DNA from: Anaerotignum faecicola
Lineage (GTDB): Bacteria > Bacillota > Clostridia > Lachnospirales > Anaerotignaceae
DNA length: 64,000 bases
Direction: 5' to 3'
Assembly: GCF_003865035.1 (NCBI RefSeq)
Contig: NZ_BHVZ01000010.1
Span: forward strand, 62,001 to 126,000
Part shown: piece after piece, positions 31,233 through 40,794 of the stretch
Layout: the number at the start of each line of letters is the position of its first letter
How positions within the stretch are numbered: position 1 is the stretch's first letter
Position numbers and translations under genes: made by a program
Notes under the pieces: model-generated
What the model was told of the DNA's origin: nothing
The model's database searches: none
Seen by the model: only the letters and a program-made list of their open reading frames with translations

Positions 31233-33854
31233 ATGGCGAAAATCACACCCATGATGCAGCAATACTTTGAAATTAAAGAACAATATAAGCATTGTCTGCT
31301 TTTTTTTCGTTTAGGGGATTTTTATGAGATGTTTTTCGAGGATGCGGTCATTGCCTCGAAGGAGCTGGAAATCACCCTGACGGGGAAGGATTGGGGGCAG
31401 GAGGAACGAGCCCCTATGTGCGGCGTGCCTTTCCATTCTGCGGATGGATATATTGCCCGTTTGGTGGAACGTGGCTATAAGGTTGCCATCTGCGAGCAGG
31501 TGGAGGACCCAAAGACGGCAAAGGGCTTGGTCAAGCGCGATGTTGTGCGTGTCATTACTCCGGGGACGGTTGTGGATAACACTGTTCTGGATGAAACAAA
31601 AAATAACTATATTCTCTCCGTTTTCAGCAGCGCAAACGGCTATGGCATTGCGGTCTGCGATGTGACAACAGGCGAATTTCAGACAACGGAATTTCGCAGC
31701 GTGCAGGCGGCGGCAAAAATTCTGGATGAAACGGCAAGGTTTTCCCCTGCGGAGCTTGTCTGCAACAGCGAATTTCTTTCCACCCCTTTGGCGAAGGAAA
31801 TCGAGGAACGGTTTCACCTGTATCTGAATGATATTGACAGCCGCATGTATGAATATAATACCGCAAAGGATACCCTGCTTGCGCATTTCAAGGTGAAAAC
31901 ACTGGAAAGCTTCGGTCTGCAGAAAAAGCTGCTGGCGGTTTCGGCTTCGGGTGCGCTGATGTGGTATCTGAATGAAACGCAGAAAAACGATTTGAGCCAT
32001 ATTTCCGCCCTGAAATATTACACAACAGGGGATTTCATGCTGTTGGATGTTTCCAGCCGCAGAAATCTGGAGCTGACGGAAACCATGCGCGAGAAGAACA
32101 AAAAAGGATCGCTTCTGAGCGTGCTGGATAAAACCCAGACTGCGATGGGCGCAAGGCTTCTGCGCAAATGGGTGGAGCAGCCCCTGCTTTCTAAAGAAGA
32201 AATCAATCAGCGTCTGGATGGGGTGGAGGAGCTGTTCCAAGACCTGTTCCTCAGAGAGGAAATTAAGGAAATTCTCCATTCCATGTATGACTTTGAACGT
32301 ATTATGTCCCGTGTGGTGTATCAGAATGCAAACGCAAGGGATTTGGCGGCGCTGAAAAATTCCGTGGAAAATCTGCCGTTGCTGAAGAAGATTCTTTCTC
32401 GCTGCAAGAGTCCATATCTGTCCACTCTGCATGACAGACTGGACACGCTGGAGAATATCCATGCGCTGATTGCGCAGTCCATCGTCGAAGACCCTCCGTT
32501 TTCCGTGCGCGAGGGCGGCATGATTCGTGAGGGCTTCAATGAGGAGCTGGATACCTACACCAAGGCGAAGGAAAACGGCACCACATGGATTCATCAGCTT
32601 GAGGAGGAGGAGCGCGAAAAGACGGGCATTAAAAACCTCAAGGTGCGCTACAATAAGGTGTTCGGCTATTATATTGAGGTCACAAAATCCAATCTGGAGC
32701 TGGTGCCGGAAGGCTATATCCGCAAGCAGACGCTTGCCAATGCGGAGCGTTTTATTACACCCGAATTAAAGGAGCTGGAGGAGCTGATTCTCGGCGCGGA
32801 GGATAAGATTACCACTCTGGAATACGATATGTTCTGCGAAATTCGCAATGCCGTTGCGGCAGAGGTGGAGCGGATTCAATATTGTGCGTATATCGTTTCT
32901 GTTATTGACTGCCTGCAGTCCCTCGCAGAGGTGGCGCAGAACAGAAGCTATGTGAAGCCGCTTGTGGATGACGGTGATGTAATTGAAATTAAGGGCGGCA
33001 GACACCCCGTTGTGGAAAAAATGATGGACGGGCAGTTTATCCCGAATGACACCTATTTAGATCGGGAGGACACCAGACTTGCCATCATCACAGGCCCGAA
33101 TATGGCAGGGAAATCTACATATATGCGGCAGACCGCGCTGATTGTGCTGATGGCGCAGATTGGCAGCTTCGTTCCCGCGGAGCAGGCGCATATCGGCATT
33201 GTAGACAGAATCTTCACCCGTGTCGGTGCATCGGATGACCTTTCCGCAGGGCAGAGCACGTTTATGGTGGAAATGACAGAGGTTGCGAACATTCTGCATA
33301 ACGCAACGAACAAAAGCCTGCTGATTCTGGATGAAATCGGGCGAGGCACAAGCACATTTGATGGGCTTTCCATCGCGTGGGCGGTGCTGGAATATATCGC
33401 GGATACGAAGCAGATTGGCGCGAAAACGCTTTTTGCAACGCATTATCATGAATTAAGCGAGCTGGAGGGCAAGCTTTCCGGCGTGAAGAATTACTGCATT
33501 GCCGTGCAGGAGCAGGGCGAGGATATTATTTTCCTCCGAAAAATTCAGCGCGGCGGCGCAGACCATAGCTACGGCGTGCAGGTGGCGCGTCTGGCGGGTC
33601 TGCCGAATAAGGTGATTCGCCGCAGCGGACAGATTCTCAAGCAGCTGAACGCGGCGGATATTACGAAAAAAGCAAAGCAGATTGCAGTGGAATCCAAGGA
33701 GCAGCAGGAGGAAACCGCACAGCAGATGGATATGTTCCATATTGCGGAAACGCAGCTTGCGGATGAAATCTCCAAGCTGGATGTGATGGCGATGACCCCT
33801 ATTGAAGCACTGCAAACGCTTTTTGAATTGCAGAAAAAGGCAAAAGGGCTGTAA
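31233..33854 (+). CDS. mutS: DNA mismatch repair protein MutS
   Basis: Mismatch sensor ATPase of 873 residues. The N-terminal mismatch-binding domain begins MMQQYFEIKEQYKHCLLFFR and contains the FRLGDFYEMFFEDA motif with the Phe-x-Glu wedge (FYEMF); connector, lever and clamp domains follow; the ATPase has Walker A GPNMAGKSTYMRQ (about residue 621), LLILDEIGRGTSTFDG and a helix-turn-helix end. AGGAGG precedes the ATG. It leads the mutS-mutL-miaA operon, with 21 bases to mutL. Confidence 0.97.
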   Translation: MAKITPMMQQYFEIKEQYKHCLLFFRLGDFYEMFFEDAVIASKELEITLTGKDWGQEERAPMCGVPFHSADGYIARLVERGYKVAICEQVEDPKTAKGLVKRDVVRVITPGTVVDNTVLDETKNNYILSVFSSANGYGIAVCDVTTGEFQTTEFRSVQAAAKILDETARFSPAELVCNSEFLSTPLAKEIEERFHLYLNDIDSRMYEYNTAKDTLLAHFKVKTLESFGLQKKLLAVSASGALMWYLNETQKNDLSHISALKYYTTGDFMLLDVSSRRNLELTETMREKNKKGSLLSVLDKTQTAMGARLLRKWVEQPLLSKEEINQRLDGVEELFQDLFLREEIKEILHSMYDFERIMSRVVYQNANARDLAALKNSVENLPLLKKILSRCKSPYLSTLHDRLDTLENIHALIAQSIVEDPPFSVREGGMIREGFNEELDTYTKAKENGTTWIHQLEEEEREKTGIKNLKVRYNKVFGYYIEVTKSNLELVPEGYIRKQTLANAERFITPELKELEELILGAEDKITTLEYDMFCEIRNAVAAEVERIQYCAYIVSVIDCLQSLAEVAQNRSYVKPLVDDGDVIEIKGGRHPVVEKMMDGQFIPNDTYLDREDTRLAIITGPNMAGKSTYMRQTALIVLMAQIGSFVPAEQAHIGIVDRIFTRVGASDDLSAGQSTFMVEMTEVANILHNATNKSLLILDEIGRGTSTFDGLSIAWAVLEYIADTKQIGAKTLFATHYHELSELEGKLSGVKNYCIAVQEQGEDIIFLRKIQRGGADHSYGVQVARLAGLPNKVIRRSGQILKQLNAADITKKAKQIAVESKEQQEETAQQMDMFHIAETQLADEISKLDVMAMTPIEALQTLFELQKKAKGL

Positions 33855-33875
33855 GCCGAGGAAAGGAGGAGGTCT

Positions 33876-35879
33876 ATGCAGAAAATCCGACTGTTGGATG
33901 CAAAAACCATCAATAAAATTGCGGCAGGGGAAGTAGTAGAATCTCCGAAATCCGTTGTAAAGGAGCTGACGGAAAACGCCATTGATGCAAACGCCGGCAG
34001 TGTGACGATAGAAATTAAGGAGGGCGGCATTTCCTATATCCGCATTACCGATAACGGCACAGGGATTCCCAAGGAGCAGGTGAAGGAAGCCTTTTTGCGC
34101 CATGCTACAAGCAAAATGTCGCAGATTGAGGATTTGGAGCATATTTTTACACTGGGCTTTCGCGGCGAAGCATTGGCGAGTATCGCGGCGGTGGCGCAGG
34201 TGGAAATGCTGACAAAAACCAGAGACGAGGAAACGGGCACGCGCATTGTGATTCATGCCGGAGAAATACAGGAGCTGGAGGATGCCGCCTGTCGGGAGGG
34301 CACTTCCATTACGGTGCGGAATCTTTTTTACAACGTGCCTGCGCGCAGAAAATTTTTGAAAAAGCCTGCGACCGAAAGTGGCTATGTTTCGGATTTGGTG
34401 AACAAAATCGCACTGGGGCATCCTGAGGTTGCGATTCATTATATCAATAACGGCAATACTGTTCTGCATACGGCAGGGAACAATGACCCGAAAACGGCGG
34501 TGTTTTATGTTTACGGGAAGGATGCGGCAAACAGCATGCTCCCCATTTCCTACCGCAAGGGGGAATATGCCGTCAGCGGTCTGATTGGGAAGCCCGAATT
34601 TTGCCGTGCGAACCGCAATTATGAAAATCTTTTCATCAACGGCAGATTTATCAAAAACCCCGTGGTTTCCGCTGCGGTGGAGGATGCGTATAAAACAAAG
34701 CTGCTGATTGGGAAATTTCCTGTTTTCGTGCTGAATCTTGCGGTTGAGCCTGCACAGGTGGATGTGAATGTGCATCCTGCGAAGCTGGAGGTTCGCTTTA
34801 AGAATGACGATGAGGTATATGAATTTTTCTACAACGCGGTTGCGAAGGCATTGCAGGAAACGGTGCTGATTCCCAAGGCGGTTCTGGAAAAGAAGCCGAA
34901 GGAAAGACTGCCGCAGGCGGAACAGCAGACCCTTGCGGATATGCCAAAGGAAAGCATCCTGAAGGAAAGCATCCTGAAGGAAAGCGAACCAAAGGCAGAG
35001 CCGACAGCAAATCCCTCTAAAGAAATTCCGCTCCCGCAATCGCAGGGCGTGATTCTTTCCAAAGAGGAAAGGGAAAAGCTCCTGCGTGCGGCAGAAAAGC
35101 CGCAGACCCCCACATCGGGCGGACGCAGTGTGGATGAGCTGCTGAAGCGCACCCCAAAGGCGGAGAGCTTTGCACAGACGGCAGTGCCGTACCGCAGGGA
35201 AGAGCTGAAGCCGAAAGAGGAACAGCCGATAGAATTGAAGCCGATTGTTTCTGATGAAAAAACGGAAGAGGTAAAGCCGACAGAAGAAAAGCAGCCGTTT
35301 TTCCAGAATTATAAAATCATCGGGCAGGTCTTTCGCACCTATTGGATTGTGGAGCAGGGCGATTGCCTGTATCTGATTGACCAGCATGCCGCGCATGAAC
35401 GGGTGCTGTATGAGGAATTTATGAATAAATTCAAGGAAGAAAGGGTCGCCTCGCAGCGGTTGCTGACACCTCTGATGCTGCAGCTGACACCAATGGAAAC
35501 AGAGGTACTGCGGCGCAATCTGGCACTTTTGGAAAGCTTCGGCTTTGAGCTGGAGGAATTCGGCGAGAAATATGCCCTGCGCGCAACGCCGTATCTCTTG
35601 CAGAACCCGACAGAGGTCGGCTTTTTTACCGATATTCTGGACAGGCTGACAGAGGAGCGCATTTCCAATGTGTATGATACAAAGATACTGGCAGTGGCAA
35701 CGATGGCGTGTAAGGCGGCGGTCAAGGGGCATGATGTGCTGAGCACGAGAGAGGCGGAGGAGCTGATTCACAGACTGCTTGGTCTGGAGCATCCCTTTAC
35801 CTGCCCCCATGGCAGACCGACGATTATCGAGCTGACGAAATATGAAATGGAAAAGATGTTTAAACGCATCCAGAATTGA
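33876..35879 (+). CDS. mutL: DNA mismatch repair protein MutL with endonuclease motif
   Basis: GHKL ATPase that links MutS to strand incision. The N-terminal motifs ENAIDANAG, ITDNGTGIP and GFRGEALASI are intact. A long charged linker (about residues 335-465) contains a short tandem repeat (KESIL twice, coded by a 15-base repeat near 34947-34985). The C-terminal domain has the metal-dependent nicking motif DQHAAHERVLYEE, ACKAAVKGHD and CPHGRP, so this is the endonuclease-type MutL expected in bacteria without MutH. 667 residues. It is followed ten bases later by miaA. Confidence 0.96.
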   Translation: MQKIRLLDAKTINKIAAGEVVESPKSVVKELTENAIDANAGSVTIEIKEGGISYIRITDNGTGIPKEQVKEAFLRHATSKMSQIEDLEHIFTLGFRGEALASIAAVAQVEMLTKTRDEETGTRIVIHAGEIQELEDAACREGTSITVRNLFYNVPARRKFLKKPATESGYVSDLVNKIALGHPEVAIHYINNGNTVLHTAGNNDPKTAVFYVYGKDAANSMLPISYRKGEYAVSGLIGKPEFCRANRNYENLFINGRFIKNPVVSAAVEDAYKTKLLIGKFPVFVLNLAVEPAQVDVNVHPAKLEVRFKNDDEVYEFFYNAVAKALQETVLIPKAVLEKKPKERLPQAEQQTLADMPKESILKESILKESEPKAEPTANPSKEIPLPQSQGVILSKEEREKLLRAAEKPQTPTSGGRSVDELLKRTPKAESFAQTAVPYRREELKPKEEQPIELKPIVSDEKTEEVKPTEEKQPFFQNYKIIGQVFRTYWIVEQGDCLYLIDQHAAHERVLYEEFMNKFKEERVASQRLLTPLMLQLTPMETEVLRRNLALLESFGFELEEFGEKYALRATPYLLQNPTEVGFFTDILDRLTEERISNVYDTKILAVATMACKAAVKGHDVLSTREAEELIHRLLGLEHPFTCPHGRPTIIELTKYEMEKMFKRIQN

Positions 35880-35891
35880 GCAGGTGAAATG

Positions 35892-36848
35892 ATGAAAAAA
35901 CCATTGATTGTGATTGGCGGCCCAACCGCCTGCGGCAAAACAGGCTTTTCGATTCGGCTTGCAAAGGAAATCGGCGGCGAGGTGATTTCTGCCGATTCCA
36001 TGCAGATTTACCGCTATATGGACATTGGGACGGCGAAGGTGACACCCGAAGAAGCGGATGGTGTGCCGCATTATCTCATTGATGAGCTGAACCCCGATGA
36101 GGAATATAATGTTATGCTCTTTCAGCAGAAGGCAAAGGCGTATATGGAGGAAATCTGGGCGAAGGGAAGGATTCCCATTCTGGTCGGCGGCACGGGGTTT
36201 TATATCAATGCCCTGCTGTATGATAATGATTTTACCGAAACGGAAAATGATACCTCCTATCGGGAGGAGTGCTACCGTATCGCCAAGGAGGAGGGGCCGC
36301 AGGTGCTGTATGAACGCTTACGGAAAATCGACCCTGCCTATGCGGAAACGATTCATGCGAACAACGTCAAGCGTGTGACGCGTGCCTTGGAATACCATTA
36401 CCTGACGGGACAGAGATTTTCCGAGCATAATGCGGAGCAGAAGGAAAGGGAAACCCCCTACAATGCGGCGGTGATTCTCCTGACGATGGAGCGGGAAGCG
36501 CTATATGCACGCATTGAGCAGAGGATTGATTTGATGATGCAGCAGGGGCTTCTGGCAGAGGTGAAGGGACTTCTGGACAGGGGCTATTCACCGAAGCTGG
36601 TTTCTATGCAGGGCATCGGCTATAAGGAATTTGTGCCGTATTTCAACGGAGACTGCACGCTGGACGAAGCAGTTACGCAGCTGAAAACCAATACGCGCCG
36701 CTTTGCAAAGCGACAGCTGACATGGTTCCGGCGGCAGATTGAAGGGCTTTGGATAGACATGAGCAAAACAGACGGGGCAGGCGCACTGGCGCAGACGATG
36801 ACATATTTAAAGGAACGGGGCGTTTTGCAGACAAATAACAATTCATAA
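35892..36848 (+). CDS. miaA: tRNA dimethylallyltransferase MiaA
   Basis: Adds the dimethylallyl group to A37 of tRNAs, the substrate for MiaB. P-loop IGGPTACGKTGFS, the EVISADSMQIYRYMDIGTAK motif, LVGGTGFYINALLYD, VKRVTRALEYHYLTG and the C-terminal KRQLTWFRRQ are conserved. 318 residues. Two adjacent ATGs exist (35889 and 35892); the second is seven bases after AGGTG and gives the better spacing. It is the third gene of mutS-mutL-miaA. Confidence 0.95.
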   Translation: MKKPLIVIGGPTACGKTGFSIRLAKEIGGEVISADSMQIYRYMDIGTAKVTPEEADGVPHYLIDELNPDEEYNVMLFQQKAKAYMEEIWAKGRIPILVGGTGFYINALLYDNDFTETENDTSYREECYRIAKEEGPQVLYERLRKIDPAYAETIHANNVKRVTRALEYHYLTGQRFSEHNAEQKERETPYNAAVILLTMEREALYARIEQRIDLMMQQGLLAEVKGLLDRGYSPKLVSMQGIGYKEFVPYFNGDCTLDEAVTQLKTNTRRFAKRQLTWFRRQIEGLWIDMSKTDGAGALAQTMTYLKERGVLQTNNNS

Positions 36849-36861
36849 GGAAGGGATTGCG

Positions 36862-37791
36862 ATGTGGTCAACCGTTTGGTTTTCGTTTACTTTTTTTGAA
36901 TTATATGCGTATTTTATGATTTACAGCTTTCTGGGATGGGCAATGGAATCAACGTATGTTTCTATCAATGCGAAAAAATGGGTGAATCGCGGCTTTATCA
37001 ATGGTCCGTTCTGCCCCATTTACGGCACAGGCGCACTGCTGATTCTTCTGGCACTGGAGCCTGTTTCGGATTCGATTTTGCTGCTGTTTCTGGGCGGCTT
37101 TGTGATTGCAACCGTTGTGGAATATCTCATCGGGCTGATATTGGAAAAGCTTTTCCATGCCACATGGTGGGATTATTCCCAAAAGCCCTTTAATATCAAG
37201 GGGCGCGTCTGCCTGGAGCGTTCCGTGGAGTGGGGCGTTCTGACAGCCTTCGTGATGCGTGTGGTGCAGCCTGTGATTGCAGATTTTGTGGCGGCGATTC
37301 CCCGTGCATGGGGCGAATTTGCGGCAACACTGTTGCTTGCATATCTGGCTGTGGATACCACGATTACGGTGCTGCATATCCTGCGGTTCAACGAAAAGCT
37401 GGCATCCCTCAGCGAAGCGCACGATGCGCTGCAGAAAAAGCTCGAGGGAACGAGGCTTTATGCTTCCCGACAGGAAATCATTACGCGTTTCGAGAGCATG
37501 CCTGCTGCGGAATTTCTGCGTGAATTTAAGGAACGCATGGCAGAGGAAAATGAAAGGCTGGAGCAGCTGCGCGAGGAGGAACGTCTGCGTCGGCAGCTGG
37601 TTCAGGAGGAAATCAAGGAAAAACTGGAAGCCCGTATCAATGCTTTGCAGAAGAGCAGCCTTATCGAGCGCCGTTTGATGCGTGCATACCCAGGTATGCA
37701 TTCCAAGCGGTTTGATGAAGAATTGAAGGCGTGGAAACGGGAGCTTATGGAAAAGAGAAGTAAGAAAAGCAGAAAGGATGTTTCAAAATGA
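36862..37791 (+). CDS. CmpB-family membrane protein with long coiled tail
   Basis: A 309-residue protein of the 'putative ABC transporter type IV' (PF06541-like) family, whose transport role is unproven. The first 180 residues hold about five hydrophobic segments and the family motif YSFLGWAMESTYVSINAKKW followed by GFINGPFCPIYGTGALLI. From about residue 185 it is soluble, highly charged and coiled-coil like (ENERLEQLREEERLRRQL), unusual in length for the family. It overlaps the carboxypeptidase gene by four bases (ATGA), suggesting a linked envelope role. Confidence 0.75.
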   Translation: MWSTVWFSFTFFELYAYFMIYSFLGWAMESTYVSINAKKWVNRGFINGPFCPIYGTGALLILLALEPVSDSILLLFLGGFVIATVVEYLIGLILEKLFHATWWDYSQKPFNIKGRVCLERSVEWGVLTAFVMRVVQPVIADFVAAIPRAWGEFAATLLLAYLAVDTTITVLHILRFNEKLASLSEAHDALQKKLEGTRLYASRQEIITRFESMPAAEFLREFKERMAEENERLEQLREEERLRRQLVQEEIKEKLEARINALQKSSLIERRLMRAYPGMHSKRFDEELKAWKRELMEKRSKKSRKDVSK

Positions 37792-39341
37792 AAAAATCTT
37801 TCGCAAAACTGACTGCCTTATGTCTGGCGGCGGCGGTAGCGTTTGGTGCAGCCGGCTGCGGTAAGGAGAAGAAGGAGACACAGCAGGATAAAAATGCTGT
37901 GGCAGCGGATGATACAAAGGAAGACAAGAAAACCGAAAAAGCGGCGGATGCCTTGCAGACAGCAGTAATGCTTGCGGATCAGGCACCTGAGCTTCAGGCA
38001 GAGGCGGCAATTTTGATTGAGGCATCTTCGGGGACAATTCTGTATGAAAAAAATGCCACCCAGAAGATGTATCCTGCCAGCATGACAAAAATGCTGACCG
38101 CTCTGGTGGCGTTGGATTATTTCAAGCCGGAGGATTTAATTGTGGTTGGTTCTGAAATCAATGAGGTTTCTCTGGATTCCAGCAAGGCGGGGCATGAGCT
38201 GGGCGAAACGCTGACAGTAGAAAATGCTATCCGCGGTCTGATTATCCCCTCCGGCAATGACTCTGCAAATGTGGTTGCGGCAGCAGTTGCGAAAAAGGCG
38301 GAGAATGACGAAAACATGACCTTCGGTAAATGTGAGGTTGTTTTCACAGACCTGATGAATAAAAAGGCGGAGGAACTAGGCGCAACCAACAGCCATTTTG
38401 CAAACGCGCATGGCTACCATTCCGATGACCACTACACCTGCGCGCACGACCTTGCGCTGATTGGCAGAGCGTTTATGGAAAATAAAACGCTGGCAGAAAT
38501 TGCGAAGGAAAAAAGCTATTCCGGCAACGGCGCAGAGGGCTTAGTCAAAGCGGAGGATACTTCCGTAAAAACACAGGATTACAACTGGCGCAGCCATAAC
38601 CTGCTGATTACGGATGGGGAATATAATTATCCCTATGCCATCGGCATTAAGACAGGCTTCACCGATGAAGCAGGGGACTGCGTGACAGCAGCGGCGGAAA
38701 AGGACGGCGAGGAGCTGATAGCGGTTATCTTCAAATCCGAAGACCCGAACCGTTGGTTGGATGCAAAAAATCTCTTTGAATACGGCTATAACCAGTATGA
38801 AAAGATTACAGTTGCAAAGGCAGAGGAAGCTATTGCAGATGCACCTCTGACAAAGCATAAAAAATCCGAAGGGAATACGGTTCCTGTTGTATTCCGGAAG
38901 GAGGTTACGGCAATTCTTCCGAAGGATACCGCAAAGGATATGAAGCTGACCGTTTCCTATAACGATACCTATGCGGTAACGGATAAGGAGGGCAATGTTT
39001 CCCTGAAGGCTCCCATCGAAAAGGGTGCGGAAATCGGTACGGCAACGTATGAGGTGAAGGGCAAAACCGTTCTGGAGGCTCCCGTTTACGCAGGCAGAGA
39101 TGTTTCTAAGGGTACCATTTTCAGTGCAATCGGTGATTTCTTCAAGAATCTGTTTACAGTGAAGGGTCTGCTGAAGCTGGTTATCGTCATCATCGTGATT
39201 GCGATTATCATTCTGATTATCAAATTCATCAACGGCAGAAGAAACAGACGCGGCTACAGCTTTGGTTCTCCGCGCCGCAGCAGTGGGCTGAGCTTTGGCG
39301 GCGGACGCAGAAGACGCAGAGGCGGCAGAAGAAGATTCTGA
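37788..39341 (+). CDS. D-alanyl-D-alanine carboxypeptidase, lipoprotein with C-terminal membrane helix
   Basis: Low-molecular-weight penicillin-binding protein (peptidase S11, DacF/DacA type) trimming the stem peptide of peptidoglycan. A signal peptide with lipobox GAAGC (Cys24) anchors the N-terminus. Active-site motifs are SMTK (PASMTKMLTAL), SGN (IPSGNDSAN) and KTG (GIKTGFTDEAG). After the PBP5-like C-terminal beta domain comes a true membrane helix (LLKLVIVIIVIAIIILIIKF) and a very basic tail rich in Arg and Gly. The double anchoring is unusual: family members normally end in an amphipathic helix. 517 residues; start overlaps the previous stop. Confidence 0.9.
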   Translation: MKKSFAKLTALCLAAAVAFGAAGCGKEKKETQQDKNAVAADDTKEDKKTEKAADALQTAVMLADQAPELQAEAAILIEASSGTILYEKNATQKMYPASMTKMLTALVALDYFKPEDLIVVGSEINEVSLDSSKAGHELGETLTVENAIRGLIIPSGNDSANVVAAAVAKKAENDENMTFGKCEVVFTDLMNKKAEELGATNSHFANAHGYHSDDHYTCAHDLALIGRAFMENKTLAEIAKEKSYSGNGAEGLVKAEDTSVKTQDYNWRSHNLLITDGEYNYPYAIGIKTGFTDEAGDCVTAAAEKDGEELIAVIFKSEDPNRWLDAKNLFEYGYNQYEKITVAKAEEAIADAPLTKHKKSEGNTVPVVFRKEVTAILPKDTAKDMKLTVSYNDTYAVTDKEGNVSLKAPIEKGAEIGTATYEVKGKTVLEAPVYAGRDVSKGTIFSAIGDFFKNLFTVKGLLKLVIVIIVIAIIILIIKFINGRRNRRGYSFGSPRRSSGLSFGGGRRRRRGGRRRF

Positions 39342-39378
39342 TAAAGGCTTTCTGTGAAATTTCATAAAGACAAAAAGA

Positions 39379-39420
39379 AAAGGATAAGTCCTCTGAGAAA
39401 TGAGGATTTATCCTTTTTTT
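39379..39420. terminator. Bidirectional terminator
   Basis: AAGGATAAGTCCTC pairs with GAGGATTTATCCTT and has an A-run on one side and a T-run on the other; it serves the carboxypeptidase and the convergent methyltransferase gene. Confidence 0.85.
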
Positions 39421-39433
39421 GATGCGTTTATGT

Positions 39434-40585
39434 TCAGTTTTCTTCAGTCTTCTGCTTTTTCGGCGGACGAGGACCTTCATACTGATAATAATCCGTTTTG
39501 ATGCGCCCGTTGAACAGCTTTCTCTTTCTGTCTGCCTTTCTGCCAAAGAGGGATTCAAAATATTCCATGGAGGTGATAATATAGGTTGACCAGGTGGGGT
39601 CGGTCTGCATGGTTGCGCCAAGCGCACGATACATATTTTCAACCTCCTTCAATTCCCCGATACGCTCCCCATAGGGAGGATTGGAAATCAGCACGCCGTA
39701 TTTCCCGGGCAATACAATCTCCTGCGAGGGCTTTACCTCGAAGGTGATGCAGTCATCCACGCCTGCAAGCTCTGCATTTGCCTTTGCCAGCTCGATTGCC
39801 GCAGGGTCAATGTCACTGCCGTAAATTTCGGGCATAACATCATAATCAATCGCTTGATATGCCTCTTTTCTTGCCTGCTTCCAACGCTCCTTGCCGATGC
39901 GTTCCCATTCCTCGGATGCGAATTTGCGATTCAGACCGGGGGCAATGTTGCGTGCAAGCATGGCGGCTTCAATGGGAATTGTTCCTGAGCCGCAGAAGGG
40001 GTCTAACAGGATACGATCCTTTCGCCAGTAGCTGAGCTGTACCATGGCGGATGCAAGGGACTCCTTCAGGGGGGCATCCAACGCACTCGCACGATAGCCG
40101 CGCATGTGTAAGCCACTGCCGCTGGTGTCAATCGCAAGGGTGACAACATCCTTTAGAATCCCGACCTGAATGGTATAGGATGCGCCTGTTTCATCAAACC
40201 AGTCTGTTTTATATTTTTCCTTCAGCTTTTCGACAACAGCCTTCTTGACGATTGCCTGACAGTCCGAAACGCTGAACAGGGTGGATTTTACGGATTTCCC
40301 CACAACGGTGAATTTCCCGTCCTCCGGAATCCAATCTCCCCATGGCAGTGCCTTCGTCCGGTCGAATAGCTCCGTAAAGGTAACGGCGGTAAAGGTGCCC
40401 ATTTTCACCCAGACACGCCCGGCGCATCGCAGCCAGAGGTTTGCCTTTACGATATCGGATTCGTCCCCTGTAAATTCAACCTTGCCGTCTGAGGTTTTGA
40501 TATTCTGAAAACCGAGAGCCTGACACTCTCTCTTGACTACGGCTTCTAAGCCGAAGGTGGTTGTTGCAATCAGATTGATGCTCAT
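39434..40585 (-). CDS. THUMP-domain 23S rRNA guanine-N2 methyltransferase (RlmL/YpsC type)
   Basis: A 383-residue class I RNA methyltransferase. An N-terminal ferredoxin-like region and THUMP domain (about 1-160, opening MSINLIATTTFGLEAVVKRE) bind RNA; the catalytic domain has LLDPFCGSGTIPIEAAMLAR, YGSDIDPAAIELAKANAELAG and the NPPYGERIGE motif of N2-guanine methyltransferases. It corresponds to Bacillus YpsC, the N-terminal half of RlmL, without the C-terminal RlmK half. The tail is short, basic and proline-rich. Confidence 0.88.
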   Translation of the reverse strand: MSINLIATTTFGLEAVVKRECQALGFQNIKTSDGKVEFTGDESDIVKANLWLRCAGRVWVKMGTFTAVTFTELFDRTKALPWGDWIPEDGKFTVVGKSVKSTLFSVSDCQAIVKKAVVEKLKEKYKTDWFDETGASYTIQVGILKDVVTLAIDTSGSGLHMRGYRASALDAPLKESLASAMVQLSYWRKDRILLDPFCGSGTIPIEAAMLARNIAPGLNRKFASEEWERIGKERWKQARKEAYQAIDYDVMPEIYGSDIDPAAIELAKANAELAGVDDCITFEVKPSQEIVLPGKYGVLISNPPYGERIGELKEVENMYRALGATMQTDPTWSTYIITSMEYFESLFGRKADRKRKLFNGRIKTDYYQYEGPRPPKKQKTEEN

Positions 40586-40727
40586 TTGTTCTCTCCCATC
40601 TTTTTTCTGTAACGATATGATTTCCTAAGGAACAGTCTATCATTTTTCCTGCCAAAAGAAAAGGCTAATCGGCAGATTTTTCCTGACAGGTTTTTCCCGC
40701 ATTTTTTGCAAATTTTGCTGCCACCTC

Positions 40728-40756
40728 TTGAAGAAAGCACGAAAAAAGGGTATCAT
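40728..40756 (+). promoter_or_regulatory. Promoter of tgt
   Basis: TTGAAG (40728-40733) and TATCAT (40751-40756), 17 bases apart, about 40 bases before the start. Confidence 0.7.
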
Positions 40757-40794
40757 AGAAAGAATAGAAAAATTTTGATAAAGTGAGGAAAATT

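Noticed and set aside
33453..36071. Long minus-strand open frame of over 870 codons
   Set aside because: It lies antisense to mutS and mutL, which carry complete family motifs; no ribosome site or domain was seen in it.
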